Positions 47,800 through 57,420 of a stretch of DNA of 64,000 nucleotides are shown here, piece after piece. Source of the stretch: JASGCP01 sp965263285 (lineage in GTDB: Bacteria > Bacteroidota > Bacteroidia > Chitinophagales > Chitinophagaceae); the NCBI GenBank assembly GCA_965263285.1, contig CBDHHD010000004.1, positions 186,001 to 250,000 on the forward strand. The letters run 5' to 3'. The position numbers were made by a program, and so were the translations under genes. Position 1 is the stretch's first letter. Every line of letters begins with the position of its first letter. Under the pieces are notes generated by a model that worked only from the letters and a program-made list of their open reading frames with translations, was not told the DNA's origin and ran no database searches.

Positions 47800-48078
47800 A
47801 TGGAACATATAATAATTGCCTATAATAATAAAAAGTATACCATTGAAGAAGCGGAAAGGTTAATCATTACTATATTTGGATCTAATTCAACGAGTGTAAC
47901 TAATCTTGACTTTATAAATGAGATTAAAAAAAAATCAAATTTTTGTGCCACCTTATTAATATCAATTAAATCAAATATAGACGCTATTATAAGTAATGTT
48001 TTAGAGATGGATAAAAGTGCAGACATGTCGCACTTAGTGGTTTTAAAAAATAAAATAGAAATAGCATTGAGGGGCTAA
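47800..48078 (+). CDS. Hypothetical protein of 92 residues
   Basis: The protein (MEHIIIAYNNKKYTIEEAERL onwards; quoted as MEHIIIAYNNKKYTIEEAE) is soluble, helical in character, and follows the aldehyde dehydrogenase by 52 bp. The frame is open to a TTG at 47758, but the ATG at 47800 gives a normal start. No signal or membrane segment. I do not recognise it; it could be a spurious ORF, although its codon use resembles neighbours. Confidence 0.5.
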   Translation: MEHIIIAYNNKKYTIEEAERLIITIFGSNSTSVTNLDFINEIKKKSNFCATLLISIKSNIDAIISNVLEMDKSADMSHLVVLKNKIEIALRG

Positions 48079-48186
48079 TTTTTTTGTGCTAAGGATTAAA
48101 AAAATATTCTCTTTTGATCATTACTGTTAACACTTCCCTCAATTTATTCATTATCTGTCTTAGCAATTTGAATTTTGCAAATAACG

Positions 48187-48641
48187 GGCTACATCTTTTT
48201 TTGAGGTGCTGGGGGGTGGGTATTTGTGTTTTTTGTAATTACTCATGTATAGGTTCATCGTATAGGTTCATCATTTATTTTTTATATCCTTTTCTTTCTT
48301 TTGTCTTGGTACAAAAGAAAGAAACAAAGAAAAAATCAAGCCTGCAGATAAAGAGCTACAAAACTATGGCTCGCTACGCTAGCGAGAATGAATGGGTGGC
48401 GGTTAGGTATGAATCTTTATGATGAGCTTATCCATAGTGATCTTTATGTAAATACTTTATGCTCATCATAACGATTCATATATAAAAATTTCCGCCTCCA
48501 CATTCTCGCTGGTCGCTTCGCTCACCTCGTTTTGTAACGCTCTTTATCTGAGGGCAGTCCTCATCAGATATTTCCTATTATTTCCATGTTTATATGTATT
48601 TAATAATCCATGCTTCCAGCACCTCAAAAAAAGATGTAGCC
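48187..48641 (+). mobile_element. GGCTACATC repeat family, copy E
   Basis: This 455-bp copy is intact and close in sequence to A and C. It has exact ends (GGCTACATC ... GATGTAGCC) and sits in the convergent gap between the 92-residue ORF and the beta-mannosidase gene. The flanks share AAATAAC (AAATAACG on the left, TAAATAAC on the right), a near-perfect duplication shifted by one base. The rest of the gap to 48726 holds nothing else I can see. Confidence 0.92.
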
Positions 48642-48726
48642 TAAATAACTTATAAAAAAAGTCTTTCATTTATCCGTTACAACTTGTTTTTTGTATAGTG
48701 CCCATTATATTATAATTAATCGGTAA

Positions 48727-51378
48727 CTATTTTGTTGGCATATAGGTATCATATAGACTATGAATATGTATGAACGAATTTATTTGTATAGGATAGTGAT
48801 CTAATGCAGGGGAAGGGGTAAAAGTAACCGTTATTTGTTGTGGCGGTATGATATCAAAGAAATTATCAGAAAATTCACCAGGTATGTTGCAGGTTATATA
48901 TACATTTTTTGCTAATTTATCGCTTTTAAAATGGATAATATATGTACTGTCTTGTAATGTAATAGTTGTGGCAATATTTGGTTGAAGTAACTGTAAATCC
49001 TTAGGTTTAGCAAAATAGAATTGTGATAAATACATAGTTTCACCATGCCATCCATCTAAGCTATATTGCAATACCTCTTGGGTGGTATCAAGTGTAGGAA
49101 GATCATGAATAGGAATTTGTGCGATTATATTACTTGATTGAGGAGGGATAACAACTCCTTTTGAGTTACTCCATAATATTTCTCCATTATTAAAATTCTC
49201 TACATGTAAACGCAAAACACCATTTATTTTATATAGATTATCTAATATGGCAACGATGTTAATGTTTTGACCTTCACGATAGGCTGATAGTATGAGCGGT
49301 TGATATGCTTTTTTTGCAAAGTATTGAAGGGCTTTCCAATGAAGACGGCTATCAATACTTGACCAAGTAGGTGCGGGCCAACAATCATTTAATTGCCAAT
49401 ATAAAGATCCTTGGCAATAGGGCCATGCTCTTCTAAATGCTTCTATGGCAGTTTGAATACCCTCCGCTTGTAATAGTTGAGATAGATACACAAAAGATGG
49501 GAAATCTTTAGGGGTGTGATACCAGCGATTCATGTAGGTGTTAATGAGAACATTCCCCGGCCCAGATCTTTGATGCCATTGCATGACCGGGCTATTAATA
49601 TTCCATTGGCTACTATCTGCAAAAGAGGCAATGGTAGACATGTCAGGGAAGGATTGGAATCCAAATTCTGACATAAATCTACCCACATGGTCTGTATATG
49701 CTGAAAAGGGTTGTTTGCCATGCCATACTCCCCAATAGTGTGTATCACCTGATAATAGTCTATTAGTAGTAGAATCGGGTGGTATGGAAATAGTAAGTGG
49801 ATTGGCTCCCATTGGAGAAGAAGCCCAATAGAATCTACTACTATCTAAATGATGGAGTAAGGTGGGAATTACATGCCAAAAGAGTGCTTTATAATTATTC
49901 CAAATTTCCGTTTGCTGTGTAGGGTTATATCTATCTTTCCAGCCCCAAGAATGCCAAGCCCCGTCAATTTCATTATTACCACACCACATAGCAATACTAG
50001 GATGATTGCGTAATCTAATAATATTATCTGTTATTTCTGCCGTTACACTATTTATAAATGCACTATCACCAGGATACATAGAGCAGGCAAAAGGTAGTTC
50101 GTGCCATAATAATATACCATTTTGATCGCATAATTTATAGAAATAGTCATCTTCATATAATCCTCCTCCCCATAGCCTGAGCATGTTAAAGTGTGATATC
50201 TTTGCCGTATGAATTAAAAAGTTATATCGTTCTTTTGTTACCCTTGTTTCAAATATATCACTAGGAATATAATTAGCTCCTTTTGCAAAAAAAGATACAC
50301 CATTGATTTTAAATCCAAAGCTACAACCAGTTCCTATAGAGTCTTTTTTTTGAATTAATGCAATTTGACGAATGCCGTAATTGATAATTGTGTCTTGTAG
50401 AAGTGAAGATTCTTTAAATAATTTAAAATGGATATGATATAGATAAGGATCTCCTAATTCATTACACCACCAAAGTTGAGGTTGTACTACATTGACAGGA
50501 ATAGAAATATCATTTTGTGTGCTACTTAATTTAATAGTTTTATCTTTTTCTATCTTTATTTGTTTATCTGTGCTATCATTTATGTTAAAAGAAAGATGGT
50601 AGATTCCACTATCTTTGACACAGAAGTGGATATGTAACATAAGGATGGCTTCTTGGAATTTTATTTGAGTGGTATTTATTTGAATTTGATTCATGGTGGC
50701 ATAGCTCCAACCTTTTATTATAATAGGTCGCCATATTCCAATGCCTACTAAACGAGGTCCCCAATCCCAACCAAAATGATAGGGTGCTTTTCGTAAAAAA
50801 GGACTTACTTGCAAGTTGTCTTCTACTTGACCCCTCTTTGCCTGGTCATTATCTGCTGGTAAGGGATAGCCTAACATTCTTTCTTTTTCAATTCCTATTT
50901 TTGTAGGCGAATAGAAATAGATAATAATATGGTTGTTGCTTTCTTTTAATAGGTTCTTACATGGAATATCCCATGTCCTAAACATATTGTTGGCTTGTAG
51001 TATAAGAGAGTCATTTAGATATACAGATGCGTATGTATCTAATCCGTATAAATTTAAATCGATGTTTTCTTTGCCTAATACTTCTTTGGGGACATTAAAA
51101 TAGGTTTCATACATCCAATTTTTTCTATCAATCCATTGTAATGTACTCTCATTTTTACCTATGAAGGGATTGGGAATAAGGTTTAAGTTTAGTAAGTCTG
51201 TGTGCACGCTTCCAGGTACAGTGGCTGTTTGCCATTTTATAGAATTTGCTTCTTTAAATTTCCACCTTTGATTTAGATAAACATATTGTTCTTGTACATT
51301 AGTCGTTTCACAACTACTAAAGAAAGAAATAATGCAAATAAGAGTAAAAAAATATGTTTTTATAAAAGATATTTTCAT
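48727..51378 (-). CDS. Beta-mannosidase, GH2 family, lipoprotein
   Basis: The 883-residue protein starts with a lipoprotein signal (TLICIISFFSSCE). It follows the GH2 beta-mannosidase layout: WQTATVPGSVHTDLLN, IDRKNWMYETYF, the FGWDWGPRLVGIGIWRP motif, SHFNMLRLWGGGLYEDDYFY, acid/base Glu in MWCGNNEIDGAW and nucleophile Glu in GRFMSEFGFQSFPD, then Ig-like C-terminal domains. It would remove terminal mannose from mannans or glycans at the cell surface. It stands alone, divergent from the metalloprotease gene. Confidence 0.92.
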   Translation of the reverse strand: MKISFIKTYFFTLICIISFFSSCETTNVQEQYVYLNQRWKFKEANSIKWQTATVPGSVHTDLLNLNLIPNPFIGKNESTLQWIDRKNWMYETYFNVPKEVLGKENIDLNLYGLDTYASVYLNDSLILQANNMFRTWDIPCKNLLKESNNHIIIYFYSPTKIGIEKERMLGYPLPADNDQAKRGQVEDNLQVSPFLRKAPYHFGWDWGPRLVGIGIWRPIIIKGWSYATMNQIQINTTQIKFQEAILMLHIHFCVKDSGIYHLSFNINDSTDKQIKIEKDKTIKLSSTQNDISIPVNVVQPQLWWCNELGDPYLYHIHFKLFKESSLLQDTIINYGIRQIALIQKKDSIGTGCSFGFKINGVSFFAKGANYIPSDIFETRVTKERYNFLIHTAKISHFNMLRLWGGGLYEDDYFYKLCDQNGILLWHELPFACSMYPGDSAFINSVTAEITDNIIRLRNHPSIAMWCGNNEIDGAWHSWGWKDRYNPTQQTEIWNNYKALFWHVIPTLLHHLDSSRFYWASSPMGANPLTISIPPDSTTNRLLSGDTHYWGVWHGKQPFSAYTDHVGRFMSEFGFQSFPDMSTIASFADSSQWNINSPVMQWHQRSGPGNVLINTYMNRWYHTPKDFPSFVYLSQLLQAEGIQTAIEAFRRAWPYCQGSLYWQLNDCWPAPTWSSIDSRLHWKALQYFAKKAYQPLILSAYREGQNINIVAILDNLYKINGVLRLHVENFNNGEILWSNSKGVVIPPQSSNIIAQIPIHDLPTLDTTQEVLQYSLDGWHGETMYLSQFYFAKPKDLQLLQPNIATTITLQDSTYIIHFKSDKLAKNVYITCNIPGEFSDNFFDIIPPQQITVTFTPSPALDHYPIQINSFIHIHSLYDTYMPTK

Positions 51379-51440
51379 AGTATAATGGAGTGTTATAAAT
51401 GCAAATATAATTATATCCTAAATTAAATTCATATTCCTTC

Positions 51441-51789
51441 CAGCAGATAAAGCGCTACAAAAGTAAGGCTCACTACACTAGCGAGAATAATTGAAGGTGA
51501 TTAGGTATAAATTGTTATGATGAGCTTATATATAATTTACTTTATATGAAAGTGCCATATACTCATCATAACAATTCATATATATAAACTTCGCCCCACA
51601 TTCTCTCTGGTCGCTTTGCTCACCTTATTTTGTAACGCTCTTTATCTGAGGATAGTCATTATCAGATAACCCTTATTGTTTCCATATTTATGAATTATTC
51701 GACAATCTATGCATTTAATTAATAAACCTATCGAGTTGACTAAGAAGCTATAATTGTATTTCTCTTGGCACCTGAAAAAGGATTTAGTT
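51441..51789 (+). mobile_element. GGCTACATC repeat family, copy G (degenerate, left end missing)
   Basis: The remaining 349 bp start at the inner arm (CAGATAAAGCGCTACAAAAG) and run to the outer right end of the AAGAGAAATAC subtype (TTCTCTTGGCACC ... GGATTTAG). The terminal left part with the CTTTTGT hairpin is absent. It lies in the divergent region before the metalloprotease gene. Confidence 0.8.
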
Positions 51790-51863
51790 AAGAAGTAGTT
51801 AAAAAAATCATCATTTTTATAAAAAACTATTACATTTGTTATATTTTTTATTAATATAATATT

Positions 51864-54446
51864 ATGAAAAAGTGCATTTTTTTGTTAATTTTTTTTCCTT
51901 TAATTCTTTTTTCATTTCATGTAATAGCACAAATAAGTGTATTTAAAAATAAAAAGAAAAAGCATATAAAGACAACTAGTTCTGTTATGGTAGATAGCAC
52001 TTTAAATAAAAGTACAGGTGCTTTAAAAGCCATGTCTACTATTAAGCCATATAAAGATGTAATTACAAAAGATGCAATTACTACAAAAGGACTTTTTATA
52101 GTACATCAGGTGGATAGACATTATTATTTTGAAATACCCGATAGTATGTTTGGAAGAGAATTACTATCAGTAACAAGATTTAGCAAGGTGGCAGGAGGAG
52201 TCGATGTATATCCTGGACAGGATGTAAGTGAGCAAACAATTAAATTTGAGAAGGGACCTTATCAAAATATTTTCTTGCGTATGATAGCGGTTATCAATGT
52301 GGCAGATTCAACTAGTAATATCTATCAAGCCGTAGAAAATGGAAATGAAAATCCTATTGTTGCCGCTTTTGATATCAAAGCTTATGGAAATGATTCTAAT
52401 TCGTTTGTTATAGATGTAACAGACTTATTTAATAGTGACAATCCTGTGATGGGATTGCCTAATTCAATTAAGCAAACATTGAATTTGTCGGCACAAATTC
52501 CTGATAGGTCATATATTAAATGGATGCACAATTTCCCACTTAATACCGAGGTAAGAACAGTAAAAACATATACTTCAATCCCACCTCCAACTCTTTTCTT
52601 AACCAAATCACCTAGTATTACTTTTCCGGTAGCATATATGGCTAATGCTGTAACCGTTGAGCTCAATAATTCACTTGTGTTATTGCCTAGTGTGCCTATG
52701 ATTAAACGACAGTTAGACCCACGAGTAGGCTATTTTGGAGATAGCTATCAATACTATGATGACAAGCAACAATCAGTTGATAATCAATCATTTATTGTAA
52801 GATGGCGCATACAACCTAAGGCAGAAGATATAGAAAAGTACAAGCAGGGAATTTTGGTGGAGCCTGAAAAGCCAATCGTATTTTATATTGATCCTGCTAC
52901 TCCATCTCAATGGGTGCCTTATCTTATAAAAGGGGTTAATCAATGGCAGAAGGCATTTGAACAGGCGGGATTTAAAAATGCTATTATGGCTAAAGAGTGG
53001 CCTAAGAATGATTCTACAATGAGTTTAGAAGATTCAAGATATTCTGCATTGATGTATTTTTCTTCTGATATTAAAAATGCATACGGGCCTAATATACACG
53101 ATCCTCGTAGTGGAGAAATTATTGAAAGCCATATCAGATGGTATCATAATGTATTAAAGTTATTACATGATTGGTATATGATTCAAGCAGGTGCTGTAGA
53201 TACTTCTGCTCGTCACATGATTTTTAGTGATTCTTTAATGGGCAAATTAGTAGAATTTGTGGTTTGTCATGAAGTAGGGCATACATTAGGATTGCAGCAT
53301 AATATGGGTAGTAGTAGTACAGTGCCTGTAGATTTGCTTCGAAACAAGGCTTGGGTAGAAGCAAATGGGCATACCCCTTCTATTATGGACTATGCAAGAT
53401 TTAATTATGTAGCACAACCTGAAGATCATATCTCAGAAAAAGGACTTTTCCCCCGACTAGGTGTATATGATAAATGGGCAATTCAATGGGGGTATACTTA
53501 TACGGGGAATTCAGATATGAAAAAAGATCATGAACAGTTTAGTCAATTAATTATAGATAGTTTATCGCATAATCATTTTTTATGGTTTGGTTCTGAATTA
53601 GCCGTTTTAGATCCTAGATGTCAAACAGAAGATTTAGGAGACGATAATATGTTGGCTGATCATTATGGCATATTAAATTTAAAGCGAATTTTACTTCAAC
53701 TACCCCAGTGGACAAATGAAAAGGCAAATCTTTATACTAACTTAAGCGATATGTATAATCAACTTGTGAGTCAATATAGATTATATATAGGACATGTAGT
53801 GCGCAATGTAGATGGGGTAGAAGTATCGCCTAAAAGTGTTGAACAAGTAGGTGATGTATTTACTCCAGCATCTATTGTTCATCAAAAAGAAGCCATGCAG
53901 TTTTTAAATGACGAGTTGTTTGATACTCCTGCTTGGTTGTTAAATGATAGTATTTTAAATAAAATATCTTATCCTGTTACTAACAATGTTGTACAAAATA
54001 TTCAAATGAGTACTTTAAGTGAATTAATGAATCCTTCACTTTTGTACCGCATGGAATTAATTCATAATCGATTTGGGAACGAATCTTATTCTTTGCCTGA
54101 TATGATGAATAGATTAATGCAAATAATTTGGGGGGAATGGACAACTAATACATATAAACCACTTGATATGTACAGACGCAATTTACAAAAAGAATATGTT
54201 GATAACTTAATACAACTATGTTCAGTTACCAATACAAGTATGATTAATATTTCAGCTATATCTTTTAATTTTACTAATACTAATATACAATATACTGATA
54301 TTCCCTCTTTGGCAAAAAAATACTTAAAAATGATACAAAATATAGCAGATCAATACATTCGTATGGGCAAACCTATTAATGAAATAGATAAAATACATTT
54401 GCTTGACATACAAGAAAGAATAAAAAAATATTTTAGTTATAAGTAA
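51864..54446 (+). CDS. Secreted zinc metalloprotease, metzincin type (DUF5117/DUF4953-like)
   Basis: The 860-residue protein has a signal peptide (LLIFFPLILFSFHVIAQ). The catalytic zinc motif is HEVGHTLGLQHN (about residue 471) and the Met-turn is SIMDYARFNYVAQ, as in metzincins. The upstream DUF5117-like half includes GVDVYPGQ and WIP-type segments; the rest is of unknown function. Members are widespread in Bacteroidota and presumably degrade extracellular or periplasmic proteins. A TACATTTG -7 box at 51831-51838 lies 25 bp before the ATG. Confidence 0.9.
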   Translation: MKKCIFLLIFFPLILFSFHVIAQISVFKNKKKKHIKTTSSVMVDSTLNKSTGALKAMSTIKPYKDVITKDAITTKGLFIVHQVDRHYYFEIPDSMFGRELLSVTRFSKVAGGVDVYPGQDVSEQTIKFEKGPYQNIFLRMIAVINVADSTSNIYQAVENGNENPIVAAFDIKAYGNDSNSFVIDVTDLFNSDNPVMGLPNSIKQTLNLSAQIPDRSYIKWMHNFPLNTEVRTVKTYTSIPPPTLFLTKSPSITFPVAYMANAVTVELNNSLVLLPSVPMIKRQLDPRVGYFGDSYQYYDDKQQSVDNQSFIVRWRIQPKAEDIEKYKQGILVEPEKPIVFYIDPATPSQWVPYLIKGVNQWQKAFEQAGFKNAIMAKEWPKNDSTMSLEDSRYSALMYFSSDIKNAYGPNIHDPRSGEIIESHIRWYHNVLKLLHDWYMIQAGAVDTSARHMIFSDSLMGKLVEFVVCHEVGHTLGLQHNMGSSSTVPVDLLRNKAWVEANGHTPSIMDYARFNYVAQPEDHISEKGLFPRLGVYDKWAIQWGYTYTGNSDMKKDHEQFSQLIIDSLSHNHFLWFGSELAVLDPRCQTEDLGDDNMLADHYGILNLKRILLQLPQWTNEKANLYTNLSDMYNQLVSQYRLYIGHVVRNVDGVEVSPKSVEQVGDVFTPASIVHQKEAMQFLNDELFDTPAWLLNDSILNKISYPVTNNVVQNIQMSTLSELMNPSLLYRMELIHNRFGNESYSLPDMMNRLMQIIWGEWTTNTYKPLDMYRRNLQKEYVDNLIQLCSVTNTSMINISAISFNFTNTNIQYTDIPSLAKKYLKMIQNIADQYIRMGKPINEIDKIHLLDIQERIKKYFSYK

Positions 54447-54502
54447 TGTAACCTAAGTAGTTATATTACATAAAATTAAACAATTTTAGTTACAAAAATC
54501 AT

Positions 54503-55483
54503 TTAGAATGCAATAGCTTTTGATTGTAATCCCTCTGTTTCTGGACGGTTATATAATAAATTCATATTTTGTATGGCTTGACCACAAGCTCCTTTTATTA
54601 AATTATCAATAACGCTATGTACCACTATCTGATTGTCTACTTGTTCTATATGTATAAAACAATTATTGGTATTAACCACTTGTTTAAGGTGAATCATAGA
54701 GGAGTTTATTTTTACAAATGGATGTGAAGCATAATATGCATTGAATAGTTGATATATGTCAGAGAGTGAAAGGGAGCATGGAATGGTTTGACTTACAAAT
54801 ATTCCTCTTGTAAAATCTCCTCTCCAAGGTACAAAATACAGAGTCGAATTAAAAGAGGGTTGTAGGATTTGGATAGATTGATATATCTCATCTAGATGTT
54901 GATGGGTAAGTGTTTTATAAGGTTGTATATTATTTGCCCGCCAACTAAAATGAGAAGTATCACTTAGAGATTGTCCAGCTCCTGTACTGCCTGTAATACC
55001 TACCGTATGTACCGTAGTGAGTAGTTGTTGTTGGGCTAATGGTAACAAACCTAATTGAATAGCGGTAGCAAAACAACCGGGGTTTGCAATATGCTGGGCG
55101 TTTTCTATCTTTTTTTTCTGAAGTTCTGGTAATCCATATACAAATGTTCTATCTTCTATAGTGTTGTTTTTATTGAGTCTGAAATCATTTGATAGATCAA
55201 TTATTTTTGTAGAAGGGGAGATGTCTGCTGTATGCTCTTTTAAGAATAAGAGCGATTTGCCATGCCCTAAACAAAGGAATAATACATCTATGTCATTTGA
55301 TATTTTATTTGTAAAAAAAAAATCAGTTCTACCTAATAAGTCATCATGAATATTGGAAATTGGCTGATTGGCATGGCTATTACTATGTATGAATTTAATG
55401 GTTACTTGTGGATGGGAGAGCAAAAGCCGAATCATTTCTCCGCCCGTATAACCTGCACCTCCAATGATACCTACTTTAATCAT
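54503..55483 (-). CDS. argC: N-acetyl-gamma-glutamyl-phosphate reductase
   Basis: The 326-residue enzyme reduces N-acyl-glutamyl phosphate to the semialdehyde in arginine synthesis. Motifs are KVGIIGGAGYTGGEMIRLL, DLSNDFRL, VYGLPELQK, the catalytic Cys in NPGCFATAIQLGLLPL and PYKTLTHQHLDEI. The frame can extend upstream to 55534, but the ATG at 55483 fits the family; it overlaps the argG stop by 8 bp, which suggests translational coupling. Confidence 0.94.
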   Translation of the reverse strand: MIKVGIIGGAGYTGGEMIRLLLSHPQVTIKFIHSNSHANQPISNIHDDLLGRTDFFFTNKISNDIDVLFLCLGHGKSLLFLKEHTADISPSTKIIDLSNDFRLNKNNTIEDRTFVYGLPELQKKKIENAQHIANPGCFATAIQLGLLPLAQQQLLTTVHTVGITGSTGAGQSLSDTSHFSWRANNIQPYKTLTHQHLDEIYQSIQILQPSFNSTLYFVPWRGDFTRGIFVSQTIPCSLSLSDIYQLFNAYYASHPFVKINSSMIHLKQVVNTNNCFIHIEQVDNQIVVHSVIDNLIKGACGQAIQNMNLLYNRPETEGLQSKAIAF

Positions 55484-56672
55484 GATCGTTGATTTGATGG
55501 TAAATAGAAGTCTGATTGCCAAATATTTTTGCAAATCCTCTTACATCTTGACCTGTCCATCCTATATTTTTTTCTCCATAGGATCCAAATTTTGCATTCA
55601 TTAAGTCATTTGGTGACTCAATACCATGTAAGAGAAAGCGATAGGGTAATAGTTCCACCCATACTTTGCCTGTTACTTTTTTTTGTGAATTTTCTAGAAA
55701 AGCTTCTATGTTACGCATAATAGGGTCTAACATGTGTCCTTCATGTAGCCAATTACCATAGAATTGTGACAACTGCTCTTTCCAGTTTAGCTGCCATTTT
55801 GTAAGGGTATGTTTTTCTAATAAGTGATGGGCTTTAATAATAATAATAGGAGCAGCAGCTTCAAAACCTACTCTTCCTTTGGTTCCTATAATCGTATCTC
55901 CTACATGGATATCTCTTCCAATGCCATAAGGCTGTGCAATAGATTGCAAAAATTGAATGGCTTCTGTAGGATGATCAAATATGGTGTCATTTATTTGGTA
56001 TAGTTCGCCTTTACGAAAATGTAATACTAGTTGCTCTGCATCTTTTTTAGATAGAGAAGTAGGCCAAGCATCTTCGGGCAATAGTCCTTTGCTAGATAGG
56101 GTTTCTTTCCCACCTACACTTGTTCCCCATAGTCCTTTGTTAATGCTATATTTAGACTTTTCAAAGTTCATCTGTACACCTTTAGATTGTAGATATTCTA
56201 TTTCTTCTTGGCGAGATAGCGTTAAATCTCTAATAGGCGTTATAATATCTATTTGAGGGATGAGGTTATGAAACACCATATCAAATCTTACTTGGTCGTT
56301 ACCTGCTCCAGTACTACCATGAGCTACGGCATCAGCTTTTATTTTCTGAGCATATTGAGCGATTTCTATTGCTTGGCATAATCTTTCGGCGCTTACACTT
56401 AAAGGATAGGTGGCATTTTTTAGTATATTGCCATAGATTAAATATTTAACAGTAGAGTTGTAATATGAAGTAATGGCTTGAATAGTGGTATGTGTAGTTG
56501 TTCCTAGATAATAGGCTTGTGCTTCAATTGCTTGTGTTTCTTTTAAAGAGAATCCTCCTGTATTAATAGTAATACTATGTACTTCAAACCCTTTTTCAAT
56601 TAAATATTTTACACAAAAAGAAGTATCTAAACCTCCACTAAAACCTAATACAATTTTTTTTTTGGATGTCAT
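55476..56672 (-). CDS. argG: Argininosuccinate synthase
   Basis: The 398-residue enzyme joins citrulline and aspartate. It has the ATP-pyrophosphatase P-loop GFSGGLDTSFCVKYL near the N-terminus and AHGSTGAGNDQVRFD about residue 117. It is the middle gene of GNAT-argG-argC, the usual order at the start of Bacteroidota arginine clusters. The remaining genes of the cluster (argD, argF, argB, argE, argH) are not here. Confidence 0.95.
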   Translation of the reverse strand: MTSKKKIVLGFSGGLDTSFCVKYLIEKGFEVHSITINTGGFSLKETQAIEAQAYYLGTTTHTTIQAITSYYNSTVKYLIYGNILKNATYPLSVSAERLCQAIEIAQYAQKIKADAVAHGSTGAGNDQVRFDMVFHNLIPQIDIITPIRDLTLSRQEEIEYLQSKGVQMNFEKSKYSINKGLWGTSVGGKETLSSKGLLPEDAWPTSLSKKDAEQLVLHFRKGELYQINDTIFDHPTEAIQFLQSIAQPYGIGRDIHVGDTIIGTKGRVGFEAAAPIIIIKAHHLLEKHTLTKWQLNWKEQLSQFYGNWLHEGHMLDPIMRNIEAFLENSQKKVTGKVWVELLPYRFLLHGIESPNDLMNAKFGSYGEKNIGWTGQDVRGFAKIFGNQTSIYHQINDHD

Positions 56673-56681
56673 ACTATCATA

Positions 56682-57347
56682 TTATTTTTTTGATGTAGAT
56701 AATGAAATGTGTGCATGTTCTTGTTTGTCAACAATTTGGTTGTAGATAGAAATTGTGATGGATTCTTTTTGATTACTATCAGTATTTTTTTGTTGAACAG
56801 CTACTTGAGGGTCATAGATGAGCGCTGTGCACATGCAATGTTTTTTGTTTTTGCTCATTAATATTGGATAATTGACGCAACTCTTGCATCCTATCCAAAA
56901 ATTTTCATCATTTGTTAGATTTTCATAGATAGTGGGCACAAAACCTAATTCTGTATTTAATTGCATTACTGCTTTACCCGTGGTAATGGAGAATATTTTT
57001 GCTTGTGGATATTTTTGTCTAGATAGTGTAAAAATGGCTAATTTAATTTGTCTTGCAATACCAAATTTTCTAAAATCAGGGTTTACAATGAGTCCGCTAT
57101 TGGAAACAAATGATTGTTGTTGCCATGTTTCAATATACGAAAAACCTATCCATTCGTTGTCTTGTGTAACAGCAATAACACATTTCCCTTCTATTATCTT
57201 AGCTTTTACATAGTCATAGCTTCTTTTCGCGATACCTGTACCGCGAATATTGGCCGATTGTTCTGTTTCTTTTATAATAGCATGTATGTGTAGAAAATCA
57301 GCTATAGTTGCCTCTCGAATAATAATATGTTGATGGGTATTATTCAA
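56682..57347 (-). CDS. GNAT acetyltransferase of the arginine cluster
   Basis: A 221-residue GNAT protein with acetyl-CoA-binding motif NPDFRKFGIARQIKLAIF and a Cys-rich segment (FWIGCKSCVNYPIL ... KHCMCTALIYDP). This GNAT type commonly opens Bacteroidota arginine operons, where it is a candidate for the first acylation of glutamate; that role is inference. It is the first gene, 9 bp ahead of argG. Confidence 0.82.
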   Translation of the reverse strand: MNNTHQHIIIREATIADFLHIHAIIKETEQSANIRGTGIAKRSYDYVKAKIIEGKCVIAVTQDNEWIGFSYIETWQQQSFVSNSGLIVNPDFRKFGIARQIKLAIFTLSRQKYPQAKIFSITTGKAVMQLNTELGFVPTIYENLTNDENFWIGCKSCVNYPILMSKNKKHCMCTALIYDPQVAVQQKNTDSNQKESITISIYNQIVDKQEHAHISLSTSKK

Positions 57348-57420
57348 TACTAATACATTTGAAAAAGCAAAGTTATTAAATTATTTTTATATTGTATAAC
57401 TTCTTTGTTAGTTAGACTAA